Below are positions 35,121-48,683 of a stretch of 64,000 nucleotides of DNA, one piece after another (positions within the stretch are counted from its first letter, which is position 1; every line of letters starts with the position of its first letter). The translations under genes and the position numbers were made by a program. Origin of the DNA: Pantoea conspicua (GTDB lineage: Bacteria; Pseudomonadota; Gammaproteobacteria; Enterobacterales; Enterobacteriaceae). The stretch lies in the NCBI RefSeq assembly GCF_002095315.1, contig NZ_MLFN01000002.1, positions 1-64,000 of the forward strand, written 5' to 3'. The notes below the pieces were generated by a model, which saw nothing but the letters and a program-made list of their open reading frames with translations, made no database searches and was not told the origin of the DNA.

Positions 35121-37581
35121 ATGCGAGTGCTGAAATTCGGCGGGACCTCGGTGGCGAATGCGGAAAGGTTTCTTCGCGTCGCCGACATTCTGGAAAATAA
35201 TGCGCAACAAGGACAGGTTGCAACCGTGCTCTCTGCGCCAGCGAAGATTACTAACCATCTGGTGGCGATGATTGAAAAAACCATCAGTGGTCAGGATGCT
35301 TTGCCGAATATCAGCGATGCTGAACGCATCTTCAGCGAGCTGCTGCAGGGCCTGGCGGCGGCGCAGCCCGGCTTTGAATACGATCGTCTGAAACCCGCGT
35401 TGACCTTGAATTTGCTCAGCTGAAACAGGTGCTGCATGGCATCAGCCTGTTAGGGCAATGTCCCGACAGCGTCAATGCGGCCATCATTTGTCGCGGTGAA
35501 AAGCTCTCGATCGCCATTATGGAAGCGCTGCTGCAGGCGCGGGGTCATGAGGTCAGCGTTATCGATCCGGTCGAAAAGCTGCTGGCGATCGGCCACTACC
35601 TTGAATCGACGGTGGATATTGCTGAATCGACCCGTCGCATTGCCGCCAGCCAGATCCCGCCACAGAACATGATCCTGATGGCGGGCTTCACCGCCGGCAA
35701 TGAGCGCGGTGAACTGGTGGTACTGGGACGTAACGGCTCTGACTATTCGGCAGCGGTGCTGGCCGCCTGTCTGCGCGCCGACTGCTGTGAAATCTGGACC
35801 GATGTCGATGGCGTCTATACCTGCGATCCGCGCCAGGTGCCGGATGCGCGTCTGCTGAAATCGATGTCCTATCAGGAGGCGATGGAGCTCTCCTATTTTG
35901 GTGCCAAGGTGCTGCATCCGCGTACCATTGCGCCAATCGCCCAGTTCCAGATCCCGTGCCTGATTAAAAATACCGCCAATCCCCAGGCGCCCGGCACGCT
36001 CATCAGCGGCCAGGGTGAGCTGGATGAAAATCCGGTTAAAGGCATCACTAACCTGAACAATATGGCGATGGTCAACGTCTCCGGTCCTGGCATGAAAGGG
36101 ATGGTCGGGATGGCGGCTCGCGTGTTTGCTGCGATGTCACGCACCGGCATCTCCGTGGTGCTGATCACCCAGTCCTCTTCCGAATACAGCATCAGCTTCT
36201 GCGTACCGCAAAATGAGCTGGCGCGGGCGCGTCACGTGCTGGAAGAGGAGTTTTATCTTGAACTGAAAGATGGCCTGCTCGATCCGCTGGATATCATTGA
36301 AAACCTGGCGGTGATTTCGGTGGTCGGTGACGGTATGCGCACGCTGCGCGGCATCTCGGCAAAATTCTTCTCGGCGCTGGCGCGCGCCAACATCAATATC
36401 GTGGCGATTGCCCAGGGCTCGTCCGAGCGCTCGATCTCGGTGGTGGTGAATAATGACGAAGTGATCACCGGGGTACGCGTGGTGCATCAGATGTTGTTCG
36501 CCACCGATCAGGTGATCGAAGTCTTTGTGGTCGCGTCGGTGGGGTTGGCGGTGCGCTGCTGGATCAGTTACACCGTCAGCAGGCGTGGCTGAAGCAAAAG
36601 CATATCGATCTGCGGGTCTGCGGCATTGCCAACTCGCGCGCGCTGTTGACTCATGTACACGGCATTGACCTCAGCAACTGGAAAGCGGCGCTGAGCGAAG
36701 CCAAAGAGCCGTTCAACCTCGGCCGTCTGACCCGCCTGGTGAAAGAGTACCATCTGCTGAACCCGGTGATTGTCGACTGTACCTCCAGCCAGGCGGTGGC
36801 CGATCAGTATGCGGATTTCCTCAGCGAGGGCTTCCACGTGGTGACGCCGAACAAAAAGGCCAACACCTCGTCGTGGAATTACTACCAGCAGATGCGGGCG
36901 GCGGCGGCGAAGTCACGGCGTAAATTCCTTTACGACACCAACGTCGGCGCGGGCTTACCGGTGATCGAAAACCTGCAGAATCTGATGAATGCCGGTGACG
37001 AGCTGCTGCGCTTTTCCGGTATTCTCTCCGGCTCGCTATCGTTTATCTTCGGCAAGCTGGATGAGGGCGTATCGCTGTCGCAGGCGACTAACATGGCACG
37101 CGAAATGGGATTCACTGAACCGGATCCGCGAGACGATCTCTCCGGCACCGATGTCGCGCGTAAGCTGCTGATTCTGGCGCGTGAAGCGGGTCATCAGCTG
37201 GAGCTGAGCGACATTGAAATCGAACCGTTGCTGCCGGACAGCCTGACCGCGATTCAGGATGTCGAACAGTTTATGCAGCGCCTGCCGGAGCTGGATAACG
37301 CCTTTGCCGCACGCGTGGCGCAGGCACGCGATGAAGGGAAAGTGTTGCGCTACGTCGGAGCGATTGAAGAGGGCGGCGTCTGCAAAGTGAAAATCGACGC
37401 GGTCGACGGTAATGATCCGCTGTATAAAGTGAAAAACGGCGAGAACGCGCTGGCATTTTACAGCCGCTACTATCAGCCGATTCCACTGGTGCTGCGCGGC
37501 TACGGTGCAGGAAATGATGTGACGGCAGCCGGTGTTTTTGCTGACCTGCTGCGCACGCTGTCATGGAAGTTGGGAGTTTAA
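35121..37581 (+). CDS. thrA: Bifunctional aspartokinase I / homoserine dehydrogenase I, with two frameshifts
   Basis: ThrA catalyses the first and third steps from aspartate to threonine and is inhibited by threonine. The N-terminal kinase ([13 protein letters not shown]), ACT-type regulatory region ([39 protein letters not shown]) and dehydrogenase ([25 protein letters not shown]) are all present. The frame breaks at AAA 35391-35393 (one A missing; [13 protein letters not shown] expected) and at 36533 (one G missing in the dinucleotide-binding VGVGGVGG). Two single-base repairs give exactly 820 residues, the E. coli length. Sequencing error is far more likely than loss, since all other thr genes are intact. 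Confidence 0.92.
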
Positions 37582-37583
37582 TA

Positions 37584-38513
37584 ATGGTAAAAATTTATGC
37601 ACCGGCCTCAATTGGTAACGTTAGCGTCGGCTTTGATGTGCTGGGCGCGGCGGTGTCGCCGGTGGATGGCTCGCTGCTGGGCGACTGCGTCTCGGTAGAG
37701 GCGGCCGATCGTTTCAGCCTGACCAACGCGGGTCGCTTTGTCAGTAAGCTGCCGGCCGATCCCAAAGAGAATATCGTTTATCAGTGCTGGCAGCGGTTCT
37801 GTGAGGCGATGGGTAAAGAGATTCCGGTGGCGATGACGCTGGAGAAGAACATGCCGATCGGCTCCGGGCTGGGGTCGAGCGCCTGTTCGGTGGTGGCTGG
37901 CCTGATGGCAATGAACGAATTTTGCGGCAAGCCACTCAGCGACAGCCAGTTGCTGTTGCTGATGGGCGAGCTGGAAGGGCGGATTTCCGGCAGCGTCCAT
38001 TATGATAATGTGGCTCCGTGCTTCCTCGGCGGCATTCAGCTGATGCTGGAAGAGAATGGCATTATCAGCCAGCCGGTGCCGGGTTTTGATGACTGGCTGT
38101 GGGTGATGGCTTACCCAGGCATTAAAGTTTCTACCGCCGAAGCGCGCGCGATACTGCCGGCGCAGTATCGTAAAGAGGACTGCATCAAGCACGGCCGTCT
38201 GCTGGCGGGCTTCATTCATGCCTGCCATACGCGTCAGCCGCAGCTGGCAGCTAAACTTATGCAGGATGTGATTGCCGAGCCTTATCGCACCCGACTGCTG
38301 CCAGGCTTCGCCGATGCGCGGCAGGCCGCGCAGGACATTGGCGCGCTGGCCTGCGGTATTTCTGGCTCCGGTCCGACACTTTTCGCCGTTTGCAACCAGA
38401 TGGAAACGGCACAGCGGATGGCTGACTGGCTGAGCCAGCACTATCTGCAGAATGATGAAGGCTTCGTCCATATCTGCCGTCTTGACACGGCTGGCGCACG
38501 ACAATTGGGATAA
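37584..38513 (+). CDS. thrB: Homoserine kinase ThrB
   Basis: ThrB phosphorylates homoserine in threonine synthesis. The 309-residue GHMP kinase (E. coli 310) starts [18 protein letters not shown] and has the ATP loop [16 protein letters not shown] near 91-106 and the C-terminal [14 protein letters not shown] motif. ATG 37584 is 2 bases after the thrA stop; the longer frame from 37563 overlaps thrA and is not conserved. Confidence 0.96.
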   Translation: MVKIYAPASIGNVSVGFDVLGAAVSPVDGSLLGDCVSVEAADRFSLTNAGRFVSKLPADPKENIVYQCWQRFCEAMGKEIPVAMTLEKNMPIGSGLGSSACSVVAGLMAMNEFCGKPLSDSQLLLLMGELEGRISGSVHYDNVAPCFLGGIQLMLEENGIISQPVPGFDDWLWVMAYPGIKVSTAEARAILPAQYRKEDCIKHGRLLAGFIHACHTRQPQLAAKLMQDVIAEPYRTRLLPGFADARQAAQDIGALACGISGSGPTLFAVCNQMETAQRMADWLSQHYLQNDEGFVHICRLDTAGARQLG

Positions 38514-38516
38514 CGC

Positions 38517-39800
38517 ATGAAACTCTACAATCTAAAGGATCACAACGAGCAGGTCAGCTTCGCCCAGGCGGTGAAACAGGGGCTGGGTTCGCAGCAGGGG
38601 CTGTTTTTCCCGCTTGAACTGCCAGAGTTTGAACTGACCGACATCGACGCGATGCTGGAGATGGATTTTGTCAGCCGCAGCAGCAAAATTCTCTCGGCCT
38701 ATATTGGTGACGAAATCCCGGCCCACCAGCTGGCTGAGCGTGTTAAAGCCGCGTTTGCTTTCCCGGCGCCGGTTAAAGCGGTCAGTGAAGATATCGCCTG
38801 CCTGGAGCTGTTCCACGGCCCGACGCTGGCGTTTAAAGATTTCGGTGGCCGTTTTATGGCGCAGATGCTGGCGTACGTCAGCGGCTCAGATGAGCAGATC
38901 ACCATTTTAACCGCCACCTCCGGTGATACCGGTGCCGCAGTAGCGCACGCCTTTTATGGCATGAAAAACGTGCGGGTGGTGATCCTCTATCCGCAGGGCA
39001 AAATCAGCCCGTTGCAGGAGAAACTCTTCTGTACCCTGGGCGGTAATATCGAAACGATCTCTATCGACGGCGATTTCGATGCCTGCCAGGCGCTGGTGAA
39101 ACAGGCGTTTGATGATGAAGAGCTGAAGCGGGCGATTGGCCTGAATTCGGCTAACTCGATCAACATCAGCCGCCTGCTGGCGCAGATCTGCTACTACTTT
39201 GAAGCGGTCGCTCAGCTGCCCCAGGAAAAACGTAATCAGCTGGTGGTATCGGTGCCGAGCGGCAACTTTGGCGATCTGACCGCCGGTCTGCTGGCGAAAT
39301 CGCTGGGCCTGCCGATCAAGCGCTTTATCGCCGCCACTAACGCCAACGATACGGTGCCGCGCTTCCTGGGTAACGGCGAGTGGCAGCCGAATCTGACGGT
39401 TTCGACGTTATCGAATGCAATGGATGTCAGCCAGCCTAATAACTGGCCGCGGGTGGAAGAGCTGTTCCGCCGTAAGACCTGGCGGTTAACCGATCTGGCC
39501 TACGGTGCGGTTTCAGATGAGACCACCCGCGCCGCAATGCGTGAGCTGGCGGAAATGGGCTATATCTCTGAGCCGCACGCTGCGATTGCCTGGCGTCTGC
39601 TGCGCGATCAGCTGCAGGAAGGGGAGTATGGTTTGTTCCTCGGCACCGCGCATCCGGCGAAATTCAGAGAGAGCGTGGAAGAGATTCTGGAGCAGACGCT
39701 GACGCTGCCACCTGAGCTGGCGGAGCGGGCAGAATTGCCGTTGCTGTCACATCAGATGCAGGCCGATTTTGCCGCGCTGCGGGCCTTTCTGCTGAAATAA
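38517..39800 (+). CDS. thrC: Threonine synthase ThrC
   Basis: ThrC converts O-phosphohomoserine to threonine with pyridoxal phosphate. The 427-residue protein (E. coli 428) binds the cofactor at Lys107 in GPTLAFKDFGG, with the phosphate-binding SGDTGAAVAHAF loop and SVPSGNFGDLTAG. It starts 3 bases after thrB and ends the operon at a strong hairpin. Confidence 0.96.
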   Translation: MKLYNLKDHNEQVSFAQAVKQGLGSQQGLFFPLELPEFELTDIDAMLEMDFVSRSSKILSAYIGDEIPAHQLAERVKAAFAFPAPVKAVSEDIACLELFHGPTLAFKDFGGRFMAQMLAYVSGSDEQITILTATSGDTGAAVAHAFYGMKNVRVVILYPQGKISPLQEKLFCTLGGNIETISIDGDFDACQALVKQAFDDEELKRAIGLNSANSINISRLLAQICYYFEAVAQLPQEKRNQLVVSVPSGNFGDLTAGLLAKSLGLPIKRFIAATNANDTVPRFLGNGEWQPNLTVSTLSNAMDVSQPNNWPRVEELFRRKTWRLTDLAYGAVSDETTRAAMRELAEMGYISEPHAAIAWRLLRDQLQEGEYGLFLGTAHPAKFRESVEEILEQTLTLPPELAERAELPLLSHQMQADFAALRAFLLK

Positions 39801-39806
39801 CCCTGT

Positions 39807-39837
39807 GTGGTGCTTCCCGAATAACGGGAAGCACCAC
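39807..39837. terminator. Terminator hairpin between convergent thrC and yaaA
   Basis: A 13-bp perfect stem GTGGTGCTTCCCG / CGGGAAGCACCAC with a 5-base loop begins 6 bases after the thrC stop. The U-tract is poor, but position and stability support termination. Confidence 0.75.
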
Positions 39838-39849
39838 GGGCGCAGCCGG

Positions 39850-40623
39850 TTACGGCTCGGCGCGCTTAAACACCAGCTCTGTCTCGCTGCTGCTGGCAGC
39901 ATCAAAAGCATAGCCATCCAGATCAAACGCCTTAAGCTGTTCCGGCTTTGTCAGGCGCTGCTGAATCACGAAGCGACTCATCAATCCGCGCGCCTTCTTG
40001 GCATAGAAACTAATCACTTTGTAACTGCCGTTTTTCTGATCGAGGAACACCGGCTTAATCAGCTGCGCCTGCAGTTTTTTCGGTTTGATCGCCCTGAAGT
40101 ATTCGTCGGAGGCGAGGTTAATCAGCACCTCGTCACCCTGTTCCGCCAGCGCGGCGTTCAGCGTCTCCGTCAGCAGATCGCCCCAGAAGCTATAGAGATC
40201 GTTGCCGGCCGGATTGGCCAGCCGGATGCCCATCTCCAGACGGTAAGGCTGCATCAGGTCGAGCGGTCGCAGCACGCCATACAGGCCGGACAGCATACGC
40301 AAATGCTGCTGGGCGAAATCAAAATCCTGATCGCTGAAGGTCTCTGCCTGCAAACCGGTGTAGACATCCCCTTTGAACGCCAGAATCGCCTGACGGGCGT
40401 TGTTCGGGCTGAAATCGGGCTGCCAGCTATTAAAACGCTCGGCATTGAGGTGCGCCAGCTTGTCACTGATGCCCATTAACGAGGCGATGTTGGCGGGTGA
40501 CAAATCGCGCGCAATCTCAATCAGCTGTTGTGACTTTTCTAACAGGGCAGGCTGGGTAAACCGCGGGGTCGCCAGCGGACTTTCGTAATCCAGCGTCTTG
40601 GCGGGCGAGATCACCATCAACAT
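39850..40623 (-). CDS. yaaA: Peroxide stress protein YaaA
   Basis: YaaA limits intracellular free iron during hydrogen peroxide stress and binds DNA. The 257-residue protein matches E. coli YaaA (258): [85 protein letters not shown] 40623 is chosen over 40644 by homology. In E. coli yaaJ separates it from talB; here it is absent. Confidence 0.94.
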   Translation of the reverse strand: MLMVISPAKTLDYESPLATPRFTQPALLEKSQQLIEIARDLSPANIASLMGISDKLAHLNAERFNSWQPDFSPNNARQAILAFKGDVYTGLQAETFSDQDFDFAQQHLRMLSGLYGVLRPLDLMQPYRLEMGIRLANPAGNDLYSFWGDLLTETLNAALAEQGDEVLINLASDEYFRAIKPKKLQAQLIKPVFLDQKNGSYKVISFYAKKARGLMSRFVIQQRLTKPEQLKAFDLDGYAFDAASSSETELVFKRAEP

Positions 40624-40832
40624 AGTTGCTTCCTCGGTTAACACCTGGTTTTACAGGGGATTGGCTTTTCATTAAGCCTCGCAGTGTACCAAAAAAGCCG
40701 CAAAGAATGACGAATCACACCTATTTGTTCACGCTATGGTAAACGGCATTCCCTGACCTTGCGCCACCGTTGACGCGTGATATTATCGCAACAGCCTTTT
40801 TTCACCCTGACAGTTAACTAAGAGAAAAGAAC

Positions 40833-41786
40833 ATGACGGACAAACTTACTTCCCTGCGTCAGCTCACCACCGTGGTAGCCGACACCGGTGATATTGCAGC
40901 CATGAAGCTGTATCAGCCGCAGGACGCTACCACCAACCCTTCTCTGATTCTCAACGCCGCACAAATCCCTGAATACCGCAAACTGATCGATGAAGCGATC
41001 GGCTGGGCGCGTGAGCAGAGCAGCAACAAAGAAGAGCAGCTGCAGCTGGTTTCTGACAAGCTGGCGGTTAACATTGGTCTGGAAATTCTCAAACTGATCC
41101 CCGGCCGTATCTCGACCGAAGTTGATGCCCGTCTCTCTTACGACACTGAAGGCAGCATCGCCAAAGCCCGCAGCCTGATCAAACTCTATAACGATGCCGG
41201 TATCAGCAACGATCGCATCCTGATCAAACTGGCTTCAACCTGGCAGGGTATTCGCGCGGCGGAGCAGCTGGAAAAAGAAGGCATCAACTGTAACCTGACG
41301 CTGCTGTTCTCCTTCGCTCAGGCGCGTGCCTGTGCCGAAGCGGGCGTGTTCCTGATTTCACCGTTTGTGGGCCGTATCCTCGACTGGTACAAAGCCAACA
41401 CCGATAAGAAAGAGTACGCGGCACACGAAGATCCAGGCGTGGTTTCCGTCTCTGAAATCTACAACTACTACAAGCAGCACGGCTATGAAACCGTGGTGAT
41501 GGGCGCCAGCTTCCGTAACGTCGGCGAAATTATCGAGCTGGCTGGCTGTGACCGTCTGACCATTTCACCTGCGCTGCTGAAAGAGCTGGCAGAGAGCGAA
41601 GGCACACTGGAGCGTAAACTGAGCTACAGCGGCGAAGTGAAAGCGCGTCCGGCCCGCATGACCGAGTCTGAGTTCCTGTGGCAGCACAACCAGGATCCAA
41701 TGGCGGTGGCGAAGCTGGCCGAAGGTATCCGCAATTTTGCCGTTGATCAGGGCAAGCTTGAGAAGATGCTGGCAGAACTGCTGTAA
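40833..41786 (+). CDS. talB: Transaldolase B
   Basis: TalB transfers a dihydroxyacetone unit in the non-oxidative pentose phosphate pathway. The 317-residue TIM barrel has the Schiff-base Lys132 in [11 protein letters not shown], Asp17 in VADTGD and the DATTNPSL motif. Length equals E. coli TalB. A good AAGAGAAAAG ribosome-binding site precedes ATG 40833. Confidence 0.97.
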   Translation: MTDKLTSLRQLTTVVADTGDIAAMKLYQPQDATTNPSLILNAAQIPEYRKLIDEAIGWAREQSSNKEEQLQLVSDKLAVNIGLEILKLIPGRISTEVDARLSYDTEGSIAKARSLIKLYNDAGISNDRILIKLASTWQGIRAAEQLEKEGINCNLTLLFSFAQARACAEAGVFLISPFVGRILDWYKANTDKKEYAAHEDPGVVSVSEIYNYYKQHGYETVVMGASFRNVGEIIELAGCDRLTISPALLKELAESEGTLERKLSYSGEVKARPARMTESEFLWQHNQDPMAVAKLAEGIRNFAVDQGKLEKMLAELL

Positions 41787-41792
41787 TGACTG

Positions 41793-41820
41793 ACCGTGAC
41801 GGCACTGTCCGTCACGGTTT
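41793..41820 (+). terminator. talB terminator
   Basis: A 10-bp stem ACCGTGACGG / CCGTCACGGT with a CACTGT loop is followed by TTCCCTTTT. It starts 6 bases after the talB stop. Confidence 0.7.
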
Positions 41821-41909
41821 CCCTTTTCCGTCACTTTCGCTTTGTATTATCCTTTCCGCTCTTCCCCTTTTATTCCACCGCACCGCGGTAAATCACAGCG
41901 AAGATAATC

Positions 41910-42497
41910 ATGAACACATTACGCATAGGCCTGATCTCGGTATCCGATCGCGCCGCCAACGGCATTTATCAGGATCAGGGCATTCCGGCGCTGGAAAGCT
42001 GGCTGAGCAGCGCTATCAGCACGCCATTTGAGATCGAATCACGGCTGGTGCCGGATGAGCAGCCGATGATCGAGCAGGCCATTTGCGAACTGGTTGATGA
42101 ACGTTTTTGCCATCTGGTACTGACCACCGGCGGCACCGGACCGGCACGACGTGATGTCACACCGGACGCCACCTTAGCCGTTGCCGATCGCGAAATGCCT
42201 GGTTTTGGTGAGCAGATGCGCCAGATCAGCCTGCAGTTTGTGCCGACCGCCATTCTGTCGCGTCAGGTCGGGGTGATCCGCAAGCAGTCACTGATCCTTA
42301 ATCTGCCCGGCCAGCCGAAATCGATCAAAGAGACGCTGGAAGGGCTGAAGGATGAAGAGGGTAAGGTGAAGGTGCACGGCATTTTCGCCTCCGTACCTTA
42401 TTGTTTACAGTTGCTGGAAGGGCCGTACGTGGAAACCCACGCCAGCGTGGTAGCAGCTTTTCGGCCTAAAAGCGCGATACGTGAGATAAATAACTAA
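41910..42497 (+). CDS. mog: Molybdopterin adenylyltransferase Mog
   Basis: Mog adenylylates molybdopterin before molybdate insertion. The 195-residue protein (E. coli 195) has the MPT-binding TTGGTGPARRDVTPDA motif near 70-85 and the GxPxS-like NLPGQPKSIKE segment near 140. The frame is intact. Confidence 0.95.
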   Translation: MNTLRIGLISVSDRAANGIYQDQGIPALESWLSSAISTPFEIESRLVPDEQPMIEQAICELVDERFCHLVLTTGGTGPARRDVTPDATLAVADREMPGFGEQMRQISLQFVPTAILSRQVGVIRKQSLILNLPGQPKSIKETLEGLKDEEGKVKVHGIFASVPYCLQLLEGPYVETHASVVAAFRPKSAIREINN

Positions 42498-42603
42498 ATA
42501 TTCTGCTTTTCAGGCATAAGCTACAGCCTGGCTGGTGTGGCAAAAGATTGACGGTATAGTAAGCCCAGCTTTACAACCTTTTCTCTTTTGCCTCTGGAAT
42601 ATT

Positions 42604-43910
42604 ATGAATCCGACACCTGCTCAGCGCCTGACTGGCAAAGATTACAAAACGCTGGCGCTGGCCGCTCTCGGCGGCGCGCTGGAATTTTACGACTTTATTA
42701 TTTTCGTCTTCTTCGCTGCGGTGATTGGCGAACTCTTTTTCCCCGCCGATATGCCTGAGTGGCTGCGCCAGTTGCAAACCTTCGCAATTTTCGCGGCCGG
42801 TTATCTGGCGCGCCCGCTGGGCGGCATTATCATGGCGCACTTTGGCGATAAGGTCGGGCGTAAGAAGATGTTCAGCCTGAGCATCTTACTGATGGCGCTG
42901 CCGACCCTGATGATGGGTGCGTTACCGACCTGGCAAACGCTCGGCATTGCTGCGCCGATTTTGATGCTGCTGCTGCGTATGTTGCAGGGTGCGGCGATTG
43001 GCGGTGAAGTGCCAGGCGCCTGGGTCTTTGTGGCAGAGCATGTCCCTTATAAACGCATCGGTATCGCCTGCGGCACGCTGACCGCCGGACTGACCGTGGG
43101 TATTTTGCTGGGTTCGGTGGTGGCGACGCTGATCAATACCTCGATGACGCAGCAGGCGATCCTTGAGGGCGGCTGGCGTATTCCGTTCTTGCTCGGCGGG
43201 TTGTTTGGGCTGGGGCGATGTACCTGCGCCGCTGGCTGCATGAGACGCCGGTATTTGTGGCGATGCAACAGCGTAAAGCGCTGGCGGAGACGCTGCCGCT
43301 GAAGACCGTACTCACCCGGCATAAAAAATCGGTGGCGATCTCCATGCTGCTGACCTGGCTGTTGTCAGCCTGCATCGTGGTGGTCATCCTGATGTCGCCG
43401 GTCTGGTTGCAGAAGCAGCAGGGGATTGCGCCCGCGCTGACCCTGCAGGCCAACAGCATCGCCACTGTGATGCTCTGCTTCGGCTGCATTATTGCCGGCA
43501 TGGCGGCTGACCGCTTTGGGGCCAGCCGTACGCTGTGCGTCGGCAGCGTGCTACTGGCGCTGTGTAGCTGGCTTTTTTACCATCAGGTTGCCAGCCATCC
43601 GCAACAGCTGTTTCTGCTGTATGGCGTGGTGGGATTAAGCGTCGGCGTGGTCGGCGTGGTGCCGTTTGTGATGGTGCGCGCGTTTCCGGCTGAGGTGCGT
43701 TTTACCGGTCTCTCATTCTCTTACAACCTTTCCTATGCGATTTTTGGCGGCCTGACGCCTATCGTGGTCACGCTGATGATGCGTTACTCGACCTTCGCGC
43801 CCGCCTGGTATGTGCTGGCCCTGGCGCTGGTGGGGCTGGTGGTGGGCATCTGGCTGCGGCGTGATATCAGCCACGCCAGCAGCAGTGCTGAAATGGTCCG
43901 GCAGCCCTGA
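42604..43910 (+). CDS. MFS metabolite:H+ symporter, with one frameshift
   Basis: The restored 435-residue protein is a 12-helix MFS transporter of the metabolite:H+ symporter/ProP-ShiA group: GGALEFYDFIIF in helix 1, the DKVGRKK loop 2-3 motif, RMLQGAAIGGEVPGAW in helix 4. The substrate is unknown. The frame breaks at the G run 43212-43215 (one G missing), splitting it near residue 204. Adding one base joins both halves cleanly (LFGLGAMYLRRWLHETP). In E. coli yaaH and others occupy this place, so this is a lineage-specific insertion. Confidence 0.82.
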
Positions 43911-43998
43911 ATCGCGTCAGCGCGGTGCCGGGCGCCGCTTCCCGACCTGCGCGTGCCGTTACGGCCAGGCAAACAACAAAATTTTTTTTGGTTTAACC

Positions 43999-44027
43999 CT
44001 TGATGCGCATCGAAGCGGCCCCATTTA
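43999..44027 (+). promoter_or_regulatory. Sigma-32 heat-shock promoter of dnaK
   Basis: CTTGATG at 43999-44005 and CCCCATTTA at 44019-44027 match the sigma-32 consensus and the recalled E. coli dnaK P1 (CCTTGATG...CCCCATTTAG). A second, weaker candidate (GTTGAATG near 44077, CCCACATA near 44096) could be P2. Confidence 0.82.
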
Positions 44028-44040
44028 CTTGTCATCGAGC

Positions 44041-44115
44041 GTTGTGAACGTTGGAAAAAAAGCATGTGCTGGCAGGTTGAATGCAAACAACCCGCCCACA
44101 TAAAAGGTTCACAAC
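44041..44115 (+). repeat. Long-range inverted repeat in the dnaK leader
   Basis: GTTGTGAAC (44041-44049) and GTTCACAAC (44107-44115) can pair across 57 bases in the 5' untranslated region. The function is unknown; it may shape leader structure. Confidence 0.5.
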
Positions 44116-44151
44116 CCAAATTGGCAACGAATTTAAGTGGGAGATGTTTAG

Positions 44152-46061
<1,910 letters not shown>

Positions 46062-46108
46062 TTGCCCCTGACCGGGCGCGACGGTTGGCCTGACAGCCGT
46101 TGAAACCA

Positions 46109-46141
46109 GCACGGGCGTAGGAGTTCTCTCCACGCCCGTGC
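46109..46141 (+). other. Strong hairpin between dnaK and dnaJ
   Basis: GCACGGGCGT(A)GGAG pairs with CTCCACGCCCGTGC around a TTCT loop, a 14-bp stem with one bulge. No T-run follows. It could partly stop transcription or protect dnaK mRNA, giving less DnaJ than DnaK. Confidence 0.65.
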
Positions 46142-46165
46142 GATCATGTTAAGGGCTAAATAAAT

Positions 46166-47311
46166 ATGGCGAAGAGTGATTACTACGAGATTTTAGGCGT
46201 CGCCAAATCCGCAGACGAGCGTGAAATCAAAAAGGCTTACAAACGCCTGGCGATGAAATTTCACCCGGACCGTAATCCGGGTGACAAAGAGGCCGAAGCC
46301 AAATTCAAAGAGGTCAAGGAAGCCTACGAAATCCTGACCGATGCGCAGAAGCGGGCGGCCTACGATCAATATGGCCACGCAGCCTTTGAACAGGGCGGCA
46401 TGGGCGGCGGTGGATTCGGTGGCGGCGGCTTTGGTGGCGGCGGCGCAGACTTCAGCGATATCTTTGGCGACGTTTTCGGTGACATCTTTGGTGGTGGCCG
46501 CCGTCAGCGCGCAGCCCGTGGCGCCGATTTACGCTACAACATGGAGCTGTCGCTGGAAGAAGCGGTACGCGGCGTGACCAAAGAGATCCGCATTCCTACG
46601 CTGGAAGAGTGTGACGTCTGCCACGGCAGCGGCGCGAAAGCGGGAACGCAGCCTCAGACCTGTTCGACCTGTCACGGTGCCGGCCAGGTGCAGATGCGCC
46701 AGGGCTTCTTTACCGTGCAGCAAGCCTGTCCGACCTGTCACGGTCGCGGCTCGGTGATTAAAGATCCGTGCAATGCCTGTCATGGTCATGGCCGGGTAGA
46801 GAAGTCGAAAACGCTGTCAGTGAAAATCCCGGCCGGAGTCGACACCGGCGATCGCATTCGTCTGAACGGCGAAGGGGAAGCAGGCGAGCAGGGCGCACCA
46901 GCAGGCGATCTCTACGTCCAGGTTTCGGTGAAGAAGCACCCGATCTTTGAACGTGAAGATAACAACCTCTACTGTGAAGTGCCAATCAACTTTGCGATGG
47001 CAGCACTGGGCGGTGAGATTGAAGTGCCGACGCTGGATGGTCGCGTGAAGCTGAAAGTGCCGTCTGAGACCCAGACCGGCAAACTGTTCCGCATGCGCGG
47101 ACGCGGCGTGAAGTCGGTGCGCGGCGGCGCGGTCGGCGATCTGCTGTGCCGGGTGGTAGTGGAAACGCCAGTCAGCCTCAATGAGAAACAGAAAGCACTG
47201 TTACGTGAACTCGAAGAGAGCTTTGGCGGACCAAGCGGCGAGCACAACAGTCCACGCTCCAAGAGCTTTTTCGACGGCGTGAAAAAATTCTTTGATGACT
47301 TAACCCGTTAA
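46166..47311 (+). CDS. dnaJ: Co-chaperone DnaJ (Hsp40)
   Basis: DnaJ delivers clients to DnaK and stimulates its ATPase. The 381-residue protein has the J domain with HPD at 33-35, a Gly/Phe-rich linker (about 75-110), four CxxCxGxG zinc motifs ([32 protein letters not shown], about 147-208) and the C-terminal client domain. It lies 104 bases after dnaK. The Gly/Phe region is a little longer than in E. coli (376 residues total). Confidence 0.97.
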   Translation: MAKSDYYEILGVAKSADEREIKKAYKRLAMKFHPDRNPGDKEAEAKFKEVKEAYEILTDAQKRAAYDQYGHAAFEQGGMGGGGFGGGGFGGGGADFSDIFGDVFGDIFGGGRRQRAARGADLRYNMELSLEEAVRGVTKEIRIPTLEECDVCHGSGAKAGTQPQTCSTCHGAGQVQMRQGFFTVQQACPTCHGRGSVIKDPCNACHGHGRVEKSKTLSVKIPAGVDTGDRIRLNGEGEAGEQGAPAGDLYVQVSVKKHPIFEREDNNLYCEVPINFAMAALGGEIEVPTLDGRVKLKVPSETQTGKLFRMRGRGVKSVRGGAVGDLLCRVVVETPVSLNEKQKALLRELEESFGGPSGEHNSPRSKSFFDGVKKFFDDLTR

Positions 47312-47327
47312 GTTCATCACCCTCTGA

Positions 47328-47355
47328 AGCCAGCGCTCTGACGCTGGCTTTTTTT
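47328..47355 (+). terminator. dnaKJ terminator
   Basis: An 8-bp stem AGCCAGCG / CGCTGGCT with a CTCTGA loop is followed by TTTTTT, 16 bases after the dnaJ stop. Confidence 0.9.
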
Positions 47356-47477
47356 GCCTGTCGCCATAGATCGCTATTTCCGAGTGATATACGCTAAATA
47401 ATCTGTTTTTTTCGAGCTATCATTATCGTTACTCTTAGAGACTTTGATTGATCTCTGGATGGATAAGGATAACGCGT

Positions 47478-48683
47478 GTGAATATCAGACTAAAAAAAAT
47501 CCTGAATAGTGACGCGACTGGCGGGGTCGTGCTGATCCTGGCGGCCGCGCTGGCGATGATTCTCGCCAACAACGGTGACACACAACAGGGTTACCGCGAT
47601 CTGCTGGCAATACCGGTCGAGTTTCGTTTTGGCAATCTCGATATCAGCAAAAATCTGCTGCTGTGGATCAACGATGCGTTGATGGCGCTGTTTTTCCTGA
47701 TGGTGGGACTGGAGGTCAAACGGGAACTGGTGATGGGCGCGCTGGCAAAGCGTGACCAGGCGATTTTCCCGCTGATTGCTGCGCTGGGCGGTATGGTGGC
47801 ACCGGCGGTGCTGTTCCTGCTGTTTAACGGCGCTGATGCTGAAACACGCAGCGGCTGGGCGATCCCGACCGCCACTGACATCGCCTTTGCTCTCGGTATT
47901 CTGGCGCTGTTAGGCAGCCGCGTGCCGCCTGCGCTGAAGATCTTCCTGATGGCGCTGGCGATCATTGACGATCTTGGGGCGATTGTAATTATTGCGCTGT
48001 TCTACACCCACGATCTCTCGGTCGCTTCACTGGGGGTGGCTGCCGCCGCGATTGGCGTGCTGGCGCTGATGAACCTGCTCAATATCCGCAATACCGGGCT
48101 CTATTTACTGGTTGGCATGGTACTGTGGACGGCGGTGCTGAAATCGGGCGTCCACGCGACGCTGGCCGGTGTGGTGGTCGGCTTCCTGATCCCGCTGGCG
48201 AAAAAAGAGGGGCACTCACCGGCCATTCACCTGGAGCATGCGCTGCATCCCTGGGTGCGCTGGCTGATTCTGCCGCTGTTTGCCTTTGCCAATGCTGGCG
48301 TGTCACTACGAGGCGTCTCGTTCGACAGCCTGTTCTCGCTGCTGCCGCTCGGCATCATTGCCGGACTGCTGATCGGCAAACCGTTGGGTATCACCCTGTT
48401 CTGCTGGCTGGCAGTGAAAACCGGCTTAGCCCGGATGCCGGAAAATACTCACATTAAGGACATTGCGGCGGTGGGCGTGCTGTGTGGCATCGGCTTTACC
48501 ATGTCGATCTTCATCGGCTCGCTGGCGTATGGTGATACCAATGCTGAACTGATTACGCTGGCGAAGCTGGGCATTCTGATCGGATCGATTCTCTCTGCTG
48601 TGCTGGGCTATCTGATTCTGTGGCAGCGTCTGGCAAAGCGCCCGGCACAGCTAAGCGGGAATCCGGACCATGTCGCACATTAA
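47478..48683 (+). CDS. nhaA: Na+/H+ antiporter NhaA
   Basis: NhaA exchanges two H+ for one Na+ across the inner membrane and is needed at high sodium and alkaline pH. The 401-residue 12-helix protein keeps the ion-binding pair in [13 protein letters not shown] and Asp in [10 protein letters not shown], and the helix-10 lysine in LLIGKPLGI. The start is GTG 47478 after AAGGAT, as in E. coli. The C-terminus is longer than in E. coli (388) and its last 14 bases overlap nhaR, so the two genes are translationally coupled. Confidence 0.95.
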   Translation: MNIRLKKILNSDATGGVVLILAAALAMILANNGDTQQGYRDLLAIPVEFRFGNLDISKNLLLWINDALMALFFLMVGLEVKRELVMGALAKRDQAIFPLIAALGGMVAPAVLFLLFNGADAETRSGWAIPTATDIAFALGILALLGSRVPPALKIFLMALAIIDDLGAIVIIALFYTHDLSVASLGVAAAAIGVLALMNLLNIRNTGLYLLVGMVLWTAVLKSGVHATLAGVVVGFLIPLAKKEGHSPAIHLEHALHPWVRWLILPLFAFANAGVSLRGVSFDSLFSLLPLGIIAGLLIGKPLGITLFCWLAVKTGLARMPENTHIKDIAAVGVLCGIGFTMSIFIGSLAYGDTNAELITLAKLGILIGSILSAVLGYLILWQRLAKRPAQLSGNPDHVAH

